Part shown: positions 1-7,252 of the stretch, in pieces
Numbering within the stretch: position 1 is the stretch's first letter
Layout: the number at the start of each line of letters is the position of its first letter
Source: an uncultured Clostridia bacterium
GTDB taxonomy: Bacteria > Bacillota > Clostridia > TANB77 > CAG-508
Direction of reading: 5' to 3'
NCBI GenBank assembly: GCA_947625075.1
Contig: CANQMY010000003.1
Location: forward strand, 1-28,842
DNA length: 28,842 nt
The notes under the pieces: model-generated
Told to the model about the DNA's origin: nothing
What the model saw: the letters and a program-made list of their open reading frames with translations, nothing else
Databases searched by the model: none
Translations under genes and position numbers: made by a program

Positions 1-66
1 AGCGGGGCTCAAACCCGTGACCTTCGCCTTGGCAAGGCGACGCTCTATCAACTGAGCTATTCCCGC
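1..66 (-). tRNA. tRNA-Gly (GCC), 3' end cut by window start
   Basis: Read on the minus strand, the gene begins at 66 with GCGGGAA, followed by the D-arm (AGCTCAGTTGATAGAGC). An anticodon stem TCGCC/GGCGA encloses the loop TTGCCAA, giving anticodon GCC (glycine). The T-arm with its GGGTTTGAGCCC core is present. The acceptor 3' strand lies beyond position 1. A consensus promoter precedes it. Confidence 0.93.
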
Positions 67-97
67 ATATAATTGCTACCAGTCAAAAGCAATTATA

Positions 98-126
98 ATG
101 ATAACAAAATTTTATCGTATTGTCAA
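98..126 (-). promoter_or_regulatory. Sigma-A promoter of tRNA-Gly
   Basis: The minus strand has TTGACA (121-126), a 17-base spacer and TATCAT (98-103). Transcription would start near 91, about 25 bases before the mature tRNA. A dyad (ATAATTGCT 69-77 against AGCAATTAT 88-96) covers the leader and could fold in the precursor. Confidence 0.7.
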
Positions 127-136
127 GATATATTGG

Positions 137-1396
137 TTAGGAAATTAGCAATTTCGAGAAAATATAAAAATAATCTAATATATTTCTTTTTTCAACTGTT
201 TTAGAAACAATTATATCAATTTCTTCTAATAATTCTTCCCCATTTTTTACTAATATTGAACCAACTTTAAATCCTTTTTCTACTGGAGCTTCTAAATAAT
301 TTAATGCATTAATCTCTAAATTCAACTCTTTATCTGTTATAATTTTTTTTGTTTCTATCTCTCCTATTTCTAGCTCTATTCCACATCTTCCTTTGTTTAT
401 ATAAATTCTATTTTCATTTATTTGTTTCCAATTTTCAAATTCTTTATTAACGCAGTCTTCTATATTTTCTAATCTATATTTTTTATATGCATAATTTATT
501 AATTTTATACTATCTTTTGCTCTATCTTTTCTTGTGTCTGCACCTAAAACTACTATTATTAAATCCATATTATTTCTTTTTACAGATGTAACTAAGCATC
601 TTCCGGCATTATTGGTAAAACCAGTTTTTACTCCATAAACCCCTTCTACATTTGATAAAAGAAGTTCATTTGTATTTTTAATTTCTCTTGGTATTCCATT
701 TATAGATATTGTTTTATATTGAGTTTTTACTATCTCAGCAAATTTTTCATTTTTTAATGCATAATCAGTAAAATAAGCTAATTCATATGCAGTTGTATAA
801 TGATTTGGATCATCTAAACCATGAGGTGTCACAAAATTAGTATTTTTTAACCCTATTTCTTTTGCTTTGTTATTCATTAATTTTGCAAAACCTTCAACAC
901 TTCCTCCAATATATTCTGCAAGTGCAACAGCTGTATCATTTCCTGACCTTAACATCAAACCATATAATAAATCAATAACACTTATTTTATCATTTGAGTT
1001 TATTCCTAATGTAGAACCTCCTGTTCCTGCTGCTTTAGAACTTATTGTAACCATTTCGTTTAAATCTTTACAATTTTCTAATACAACAGTAGCTGTCATA
1101 ATTTTAGTTGTTGATGCCATAGCTGTTTGTTTATTCTCATCTTTTCCATAAATTGATGTTTTAGAATTTCTATCATAAATTATGTATCTTCTAGAATTAA
1201 TAGTCGGTTTTTCATTTTCATTACTTGCAAGAATATTATTTTCGCTTTCTATTTCTTGTAAAATATTTTGATAAAAAATAACTTCTTCATCATCTTCTGT
1301 ATTTGCAATAGAAATTGGTGCTTTAACAATAAATGATAATATTAATAATGAACAAATTAATATTTTACATTTTATAAATCTTAACATAAAATTCAT
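137..1396 (-). CDS. dacF: D-alanyl-D-alanine carboxypeptidase, PBP5/DacF family
   Basis: This is a serine DD-carboxypeptidase (peptidase S11, low-molecular-mass penicillin-binding protein) that removes the terminal D-Ala from peptidoglycan stem peptides outside the membrane. The 419-residue product has an N-terminal signal/anchor (about residues 8-32). All three active-site motifs are present: STTK (95-98, nucleophile Ser95), SGN (151-153) and KTG (257-259). A PBP5-type C-terminal beta domain follows from about 300. The start is supported by AGGAG seven bases upstream. It sits directly after the terminator that closes the secretion operon, and no clear promoter of its own is visible in the 69-base gap. 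The symbol could equally be dacB or dacA; family membership is certain, the paralogue name is not. Confidence 0.9.
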   Translation of the reverse strand: MNFMLRFIKCKILICSLLILSFIVKAPISIANTEDDEEVIFYQNILQEIESENNILASNENEKPTINSRRYIIYDRNSKTSIYGKDENKQTAMASTTKIMTATVVLENCKDLNEMVTISSKAAGTGGSTLGINSNDKISVIDLLYGLMLRSGNDTAVALAEYIGGSVEGFAKLMNNKAKEIGLKNTNFVTPHGLDDPNHYTTAYELAYFTDYALKNEKFAEIVKTQYKTISINGIPREIKNTNELLLSNVEGVYGVKTGFTNNAGRCLVTSVKRNNMDLIIVVLGADTRKDRAKDSIKLINYAYKKYRLENIEDCVNKEFENWKQINENRIYINKGRCGIELEIGEIETKKIITDKELNLEINALNYLEAPVEKGFKVGSILVKNGEELLEEIDIIVSKTVEKRNILDYFYIFSKLLIS

Positions 1397-1419
1397 ATTA
1401 ATTCTCCTAAATAAAAAAT

Positions 1420-1458
1420 AAAACTACCTAACAAATTATATGTTACTTAGGTAGTTTT
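1420..1458 (-). terminator. Intrinsic terminator ending the T4SS operon
   Basis: A 12-bp perfect stem (AAAACTACCTAA at 1420-1431 pairs with 1447-1458) is followed on the minus strand by a T-rich run. It lies 8 bases past the last gene of the secretion cluster and before dacF. Confidence 0.8.
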
Positions 1459-1465
1459 ATGATTT

Positions 1466-2407
1466 TTATTTTAATGAAATATTAAAACTATACATTCTGT
1501 TGGCATTATCAACTGTGTTTTCTACATCAATTCCATAATTTTCTAAAATTCTTACATTTTCTAAAGAAATTTCTTGAGGATTTTTTTGATCATCATAAAA
1601 TTTATCAAATATAAAAACTTCATTTTTTGTTTCTCCTGGATTTAGTATAAGTGATGCATTAGAATAGTTTGTTACTTTTCTTTTTTGGTCTCCCAAATTT
1701 AAAGTAATTTCTTCTCTTATTGTATTATCTAATATCACAATATATCTATCTGTTTTATTTGTTAAAGTTACGTTATATCCTTCTTTTCTATAACTTATGT
1801 CCTTTGATTTTATCGTAATTTTAATATTTTCATCTTCAGATACTACATTACAATCTTTATTTTCAATATATCCTTGATTTGATATTTTAAAACCATCATC
1901 AATTCTTTTTAATGCGATTTTTTCCTTATAAGGTTCATATCCTCCTGTAGTTCCTGTTGCCTCTATATCATCTAAAATCATCATATCATAAATATATGTT
2001 CCATCTACGTTAGAATAATTTTGTAAATTATATATTTTCTTTGTATTAAATATATTATCTACATACTGCTGAAATATTGATATATCATTATCATATACAT
2101 ATGATTTGCAATCATCAGTTAATAAGTTAAATGCTTGTTCATAATTTTTATCATTACAATAATTAAAATATTTTTCTACTGTTAAATTTATATTTTCTAT
2201 ATATCTTTTTGGAACACTTCCTCCCTTTTCAATAATTGGGCTATCAGGTGTATAAGTGTTTAGCATTGATGACTGTTTAGGCATTTTTTTCAAATACTGA
2301 TTTATTAAGAAAATAATTAACCAAATAACAAATACTACTAAAATTATTCTTCCATACTTTTTGAAAAATTTTCGCAAAGCTATTGTTACTTTTGAATTAA
2401 AATTCAT
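1466..2407 (-). CDS. Membrane-anchored NTF2/VirB8-like protein of the T4SS locus
   Basis: The 313-residue protein has a short basic N-terminus, one transmembrane helix (about 20-40) and an extracytoplasmic remainder. After the helix comes a helical stretch with the pattern YFNYCNDKNYEQAFNLL and then KSYVYDND..FQQYV. This resembles the first helices of the NTF2-like fold used by VirB8/TcpC scaffold proteins. The neighbouring 173-residue protein (2417-2938) has the same pattern. The C-terminal half (about 190-313) is beta-rich, with residues typical of DUF4352-like surface domains (VTLTNKTDRYIVI, then LNPGETKNEVFIF). It is the last gene of the operon, 9 bases after its neighbour. A VirB8-like role is inferred from fold pattern and context only. 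Confidence 0.6.
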   Translation of the reverse strand: MNFNSKVTIALRKFFKKYGRIILVVFVIWLIIFLINQYLKKMPKQSSMLNTYTPDSPIIEKGGSVPKRYIENINLTVEKYFNYCNDKNYEQAFNLLTDDCKSYVYDNDISIFQQYVDNIFNTKKIYNLQNYSNVDGTYIYDMMILDDIEATGTTGGYEPYKEKIALKRIDDGFKISNQGYIENKDCNVVSEDENIKITIKSKDISYRKEGYNVTLTNKTDRYIVILDNTIREEITLNLGDQKRKVTNYSNASLILNPGETKNEVFIFDKFYDDQKNPQEISLENVRILENYGIDVENTVDNANRMYSFNISLK

Positions 2408-2416
2408 ATCTTTCTC

Positions 2417-2938
2417 CTATTCTACTTGAAATGATAATGTAAATTCATTTGCTCCTAATTCTCTTACTACAACTCTCTGAGTAATTGGTTCTATAGTACT
2501 GTCAAACACATCTTTAATTTCAACCTCTAAGACATACAATTCTCCTTGCCTATCTATATTCTTATAATCTACAACTATATTTTTAGGATATTTTTGTACA
2601 TAATTTTCAAATTCTTCTAATGTTGTAAAATAATTATTTTTAAAGCTTTCATTTAATAAATTATAAGCACTTTCATATTCTTTTTGTTCAATATATTTAA
2701 TAAACGTTCCAAAATAGCTTTGCATCCTACTTCTTTCTGTCATTTCACTAACTTTATTTGTTATTGTATTATTAATATCTTTTTCTTCTTGAATATTTTG
2801 AACATTATTTTCTACATGTATATTTTGCATAGAATTGCTTTCTTCATCTTTATTATTATTTATATAGATTTTTATATTTATTGCTAACAAAATAAGTATC
2901 ACTATTATTAATAATAAATTTATTAATTTTTTATCCAT
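2417..2938 (-). CDS. Small membrane-anchored NTF2/VirB8-like protein
   Basis: The 173-residue protein has one N-terminal transmembrane helix (about 5-25), an Asn/Glu-rich linker (about 26-65) and a compact extracytoplasmic domain. The domain begins YFGTFIKYIEQKEYESAYNL and continues with FENYV and a beta-rich C-terminus. The pattern (aromatic, then K-x-Y-E-x-A-x-N-L-L) matches that of the downstream 313-residue protein and is typical of NTF2-like domains of the VirB8/TcpC class. The gene lies 3 bases after the 330-residue protein gene and 9 bases before the next, so translation is probably coupled. The function is inferred: a periplasm-like scaffold piece of the secretion channel. Confidence 0.6.
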   Translation of the reverse strand: MDKKLINLLLIIVILILLAINIKIYINNNKDEESNSMQNIHVENNVQNIQEEKDINNTITNKVSEMTERSRMQSYFGTFIKYIEQKEYESAYNLLNESFKNNYFTTLEEFENYVQKYPKNIVVDYKNIDRQGELYVLEVEIKDVFDSTIEPITQRVVVRELGANEFTLSFQVE

Positions 2939-2941
2939 TTT

Positions 2942-3934
2942 TTACTCTCTTTCATAACTTGAAATTTTAATATTAGGTTCTATATTACTTTGATTTCTAA
3001 TACTTATTTTTAAGTTTAATTTACTTTCATGATTATAATGAATTATTACTTCAAAACTATAATAATATTCTTCTTGAATTGCATCTTGCAAATTTAGCTC
3101 ATAATTTTCAAATTTTAAGTCTGTATAATTCCAGCTCATTGAATTTATGTGTAATACTAATTGTATAAAATCATCTTGTGTTGTAATACCTATTTTTTCT
3201 AGTTCTTCTTTATTCAAATCATAATACTGCCTTCTTGCATTTTCTGTTTTTAATGTTGTATTTAATCTTATATTTTCTATATTAGAAATAAATAAATCTA
3301 TTTTCTCTAATACTTCTTGTTTTGTTACATCTCCTGTATATGTTTCAAATTGCTCATTTAATCCTAATCCACTTGAAATTTTTATGTTTTCATTATTCTC
3401 TGATATTGTATATACTACTTGTAATTTTTCATCATTTTCATATACAAAATTAACTAAAAAACTTATTAAACCATCTTCTGTTTTTTTAATATTATCTGTA
3501 TCTATATAATAATCATATATATCATTGTCACTTGTATTAAATATATTTTGCAATTGTTTTGCTATCATTACAAAGTCATCCTCATTATATATATACATTG
3601 AATTAATCTCTTCAACGTTCTCATTATAATATTGTTTTATTTGTTCTATAGTTTTTTCTTCTATATTTTCAGTAATTTTTGGAACATTTATAGATATAAA
3701 TGTATAAAATTTATTTTCCAAATTTTCAAAACTAATTTTAGGTTTATAATTATCATCATTATATAAAACTGACATTCCCAAAATATATAATCTATCTACT
3801 TCTGTTTCTTCCATTTGTTCATTATAAAAATTTAAAGAAGATATATCGTTAGCTTGATTAATTTTATAATACACTGCTTGTCCTATTATTAAAATTATTA
3901 ATAATACTATAATTATTATCAAAAATTTTCTCAT
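2942..3934 (-). CDS. Single-pass membrane protein of unknown function, T4SS locus
   Basis: The 330-residue product has an N-terminal transmembrane helix (about 4-24) followed by about 300 extracytoplasmic residues rich in Asn, Ile, Glu and Tyr. No family is recognised. The segment from about 200 to 330 is predicted mixed alpha/beta, with charged helices (EVLEKIDLFISNIENIRL) ahead of beta strands, and could be another compact scaffold domain. The start has AGGAG at normal spacing. The gene sits between the SleB-domain giant protein and the two NTF2-like proteins, in the same direction with gaps of 35 and 3 bases. A structural part of the envelope-spanning channel is likely, but this rests on context alone. 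Confidence 0.55.
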   Translation of the reverse strand: MRKFLIIIIVLLIILIIGQAVYYKINQANDISSLNFYNEQMEETEVDRLYILGMSVLYNDDNYKPKISFENLENKFYTFISINVPKITENIEEKTIEQIKQYYNENVEEINSMYIYNEDDFVMIAKQLQNIFNTSDNDIYDYYIDTDNIKKTEDGLISFLVNFVYENDEKLQVVYTISENNENIKISSGLGLNEQFETYTGDVTKQEVLEKIDLFISNIENIRLNTTLKTENARRQYYDLNKEELEKIGITTQDDFIQLVLHINSMSWNYTDLKFENYELNLQDAIQEEYYYSFEVIIHYNHESKLNLKISIRNQSNIEPNIKISSYERE

Positions 3935-3969
3935 TAATATATCTCCTTTAATATTTATTTTTAAATTTA

Positions 3970-6900
3970 TTAACTCATTTCATTAAAATATCTATTTCCA
4001 CCTGGTACTAATTGTACTCTTCCAGTAGGATCACTATTAGCAGATCTATAACTTAAATATCTGTGACTTCTGTATCCATTTAATGCTTGTCTTACTGCAC
4101 TTTCTACTTCACTACTATAATTATGATTTAAATACTGCATATATGATCCTCTTCCATAATTTCCATTTTCATATGTTCCATATACAGTAAATTGCATATT
4201 TCTAGTATATTGCCTTAATGGATCATTTATACCATATAATCCTCTATCAGCTCTATTACAAGCTGTAGTTATTACATTTATATATTCTCTGCTATTTTCT
4301 CCAGATTCTGCTCTTGTAATAGCACATAATATATCAAAATCTGATTCATTATATGACCATTTACCATCTGATATAAAGCTACAGCTTCCGCCTACTCCAA
4401 TTCCTCCTACTCTGCTTCCACCGGTACTACCAATTCCATCTGCATATATATCTATACCCATACGTTGTTCAGATTCTTTAATTTTCTTTTCTTTCATTGC
4501 TACTTCATATGCTTTATTATGTTTTTGAGTCATATATTTTTCTAAATCTTCTATTAGAGATTTATCAATATCAAACATTACTATATTTACATCATCAGTT
4601 GCTGTTCCTATTACTTCTCCTCTTTGTGCACTTCCTGATTTACTAAGTTGAATTCCTTTTATTTTCATAGTCATTCCAACGAGAATATCCTTATTTATGT
4701 TCATATAGTCATTTTTATATATATATTCAAATAGTTCTGCTGTTTCATCACTCATTTGAGTAAATTCTAATGTAACTACTCCATCTTCTTCTGAAATATT
4801 ACAATTTTCAGGTGCTACTATTTCTCTTCCAGTTACATTTTTTATTAACATTCCATATTCATTTATATCTTTTGTAACTTCAAATCTTTCATTTAAGTTA
4901 TTAGTATTAATTATCCATAATAATAAGTTTTCTAAATCTTTCGTTAATTCATCTTCTGTAAAATAATTTAAAGATACAACTAAATCTTTAAGATCTCTAT
5001 ATATATACTCTGCTTCTTCTGAATGCATATTCTCTAATATTGAAAATGCCGCTAATGCATTAGACTTATCTTCTTCAAATGAAACTTTTTCTTTCTTAAC
5101 ATCACTTGCATCATTAAAAATAGTATTTATTAACATACCAGTTTGTAAATCATATACATATAACTCATTTCCATTTTCACTTTCTTGAACATACGTTCCT
5201 GGTTGAGTATAATAAAAATCTCTTAATGATTGGAATTTTTTTGCTGCTTCTATTTTATCCGCAGTTTCAGTAGTTCCATCAAATTTATAATATTCATCGT
5301 TAAATATATTTTTAATTGCTTCATTTGGCCCAACTGTTTCAGGCTCACACACTTGATAAATTATTCCTTCATCTGCTGTTAATTTAGCATCTAATTCTAC
5401 TTTTACATTATTTTTTGCAAGTGAACTATTTTCTTTATCTGCCGATTCATAAAATATTTTTTTGTGTGCGCTAGATGCTCTTCTGTATACACCTTTTGAA
5501 AAGTCAATATCTTCATAAAACCAATGATGTGTAACACTATCTATATATGGCCATTTTACATTATCTATTCCGTTTTCCATTCCTCTAGATGTTATTTCAG
5601 CTAATTCTAATAAATTATCATAGCTTATTCCTAGCCCTGGTACTTCTGCTTCTCCATGTTGTATATACACAAGGTAAGAATTATCTTTAGTAAATATTTT
5701 TTCTACTAGAGCAAATACGTCGTTAAGTACTGTTTTTACAAAATTTCCAATCCATGAACCTTCATCTAATAATGCGTTTCTAATATTTACGCCTATTATA
5801 TCAGTAGCGATACTATGATCCTCTATCTGATCCATTATATTTTTAAAGAATTGTCTCTTTTTTTCCATTGAATCTAATGAATTAAGTATTTCTGTATAAA
5901 AGTTAACCTCTCCAGATTCTACTACTACTTCTTCATCCTCATCTTCATTTTCGTTACTTTCTGTTTCTTCTTCATCATCAGTTTCTGATGTTTCAGTATT
6001 TGTAATTTCATAACTTTTATTTTCTCCTGACAATCCATAAGTTAAAAATGCATCAATTATTTCGTCATTCGTTAATGTCTTTTGATTTCCTATAGTAGCA
6101 ATTGTATCGTATTTTATATTTACATCTTGAAATGCAATATTAACTTTTGTATTTAACTCAGCATCTCTAGCAACTCTATATGATAAATCTGGCATCATTG
6201 TTGATAGATGTATGCTAAGCAATAATTCTACTGGTTTTCCATATCTAGCTGTCCAGTTTGACATATCATAGCTAAATGCACTTCCAAATTTAATTTTTCC
6301 ATCCTTACTTATTCCTAATAAATCTGTAATAAATCCTATAAAAGGTAAATTAACAGTGTCTGTATATACAATCATTTTTTCATTTTTTCTGTCTACTTCT
6401 ATATAGTCTTCTGTAGGATAAAGTTCAAACCAACTTTTTAATGGATATCCTAAAATACCAAGTCTATCTGCAACTACTTTTCCAGCTTGTTCTAAAGCAC
6501 TTCTTGAATCTAATATATTTATCATTCCAGTCGATACTTCTTTATTATCTATAACATTACTATCATCTTGTTTAATAAGGGCAACTATTTCAGAACCAAC
6601 TTCATTTAAAAATCCTTTTAAGCTCCAAGTTGATAAGACATAACTCGCTTCATTTGCTGCCAAATAAGTTTTTAAATATTCTCTTCCATCTGCTGTTGGT
6701 CCTATACTTTTAAGTTGTCTCGTTTTATCTTTATTTTCATCTGTTACATCTTCATATTGTGCAATTCCTAATCCACAACTATTTATATCATACCCCATAT
6801 TTTGTAGATATTGTGCTAAGCTTACTACATCTTCCTTACTTACTGATGTAGAAATAGTGTCTCCTGTAAAGAAACCAGTAAATTCTCCCCAAACACTTAA

Positions 6901-7200
6901 AGCAAATTTTTTTATTTTTTCTAACATCATTCCTGGCATAGTTGTAAAGAATGCAAATTGCCCTACAAGTATAATTATTAGGAGGATAATACCAAGAATA
7001 ATTAAAATTGGAACAATATGTGCTGCAACAAATGCTATTACTTTTTTATTTTGTGCTATTTTTTTTATGCCTTCTTTTGCTTTTTCACCTGCTACTTGTG
7101 CATTTTCTCTTTCGTGATCTCCAACCATTCTATCAGATGCACTATCTATGCTTCTATCTTGTTCTTCTTGTTCTTCTTCATTATTTTCTATGGTACTCAC
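3970..7200 (-). CDS. Giant membrane-anchored protein with C-terminal SleB-like cell wall hydrolase domain
   Basis: The 1076-residue protein has a charged cytoplasmic tail (1-50), a transmembrane segment (about 54-90) and a very large extracytoplasmic region. An acidic low-complexity stretch lies near residues 400-425. The C-terminal domain (about 925-1060) matches the SleB/CwlJ Hydrolase_2 pattern: ILCAITRAESGE with the putative catalytic Glu, then NVITTACNRAD, MQFTVYG and AVRQALNG. Such domains open peptidoglycan for spores or, like VirB1/CwlT, for secretion channels. The start is ambiguous. GTG at 7198-7200 is the only common start codon before residue 25, since an in-frame TAA lies three codons upstream, yet the best Shine-Dalgarno (GGAGG) directly abuts it. 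It could be called the VirB1-like component, but the middle 800 residues are unrecognised. Confidence 0.75.
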   Translation of the reverse strand: MSTIENNEEEQEEQDRSIDSASDRMVGDHERENAQVAGEKAKEGIKKIAQNKKVIAFVAAHIVPILIILGIILLIIILVGQFAFFTTMPGMMLEKIKKFALSVWGEFTGFFTGDTISTSVSKEDVVSLAQYLQNMGYDINSCGLGIAQYEDVTDENKDKTRQLKSIGPTADGREYLKTYLAANEASYVLSTWSLKGFLNEVGSEIVALIKQDDSNVIDNKEVSTGMINILDSRSALEQAGKVVADRLGILGYPLKSWFELYPTEDYIEVDRKNEKMIVYTDTVNLPFIGFITDLLGISKDGKIKFGSAFSYDMSNWTARYGKPVELLLSIHLSTMMPDLSYRVARDAELNTKVNIAFQDVNIKYDTIATIGNQKTLTNDEIIDAFLTYGLSGENKSYEITNTETSETDDEEETESNENEDEDEEVVVESGEVNFYTEILNSLDSMEKKRQFFKNIMDQIEDHSIATDIIGVNIRNALLDEGSWIGNFVKTVLNDVFALVEKIFTKDNSYLVYIQHGEAEVPGLGISYDNLLELAEITSRGMENGIDNVKWPYIDSVTHHWFYEDIDFSKGVYRRASSAHKKIFYESADKENSSLAKNNVKVELDAKLTADEGIIYQVCEPETVGPNEAIKNIFNDEYYKFDGTTETADKIEAAKKFQSLRDFYYTQPGTYVQESENGNELYVYDLQTGMLINTIFNDASDVKKEKVSFEEDKSNALAAFSILENMHSEEAEYIYRDLKDLVVSLNYFTEDELTKDLENLLLWIINTNNLNERFEVTKDINEYGMLIKNVTGREIVAPENCNISEEDGVVTLEFTQMSDETAELFEYIYKNDYMNINKDILVGMTMKIKGIQLSKSGSAQRGEVIGTATDDVNIVMFDIDKSLIEDLEKYMTQKHNKAYEVAMKEKKIKESEQRMGIDIYADGIGSTGGSRVGGIGVGGSCSFISDGKWSYNESDFDILCAITRAESGENSREYINVITTACNRADRGLYGINDPLRQYTRNMQFTVYGTYENGNYGRGSYMQYLNHNYSSEVESAVRQALNGYRSHRYLSYRSANSDPTGRVQLVPGGNRYFNEMS

Positions 7201-7252
7201 CTCCGTTTATGCCTCTTTTATAATTTCTATATATCTTTATTTTCTATTTTCT

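Noticed and set aside
1..66. tRNA-Gly as an integration site of a mobile element carrying the T4SS
   Set aside because: The tRNA 3' end faces away from the secretion genes, dacF lies between, and no integrase or repeat of the tRNA end was seen.
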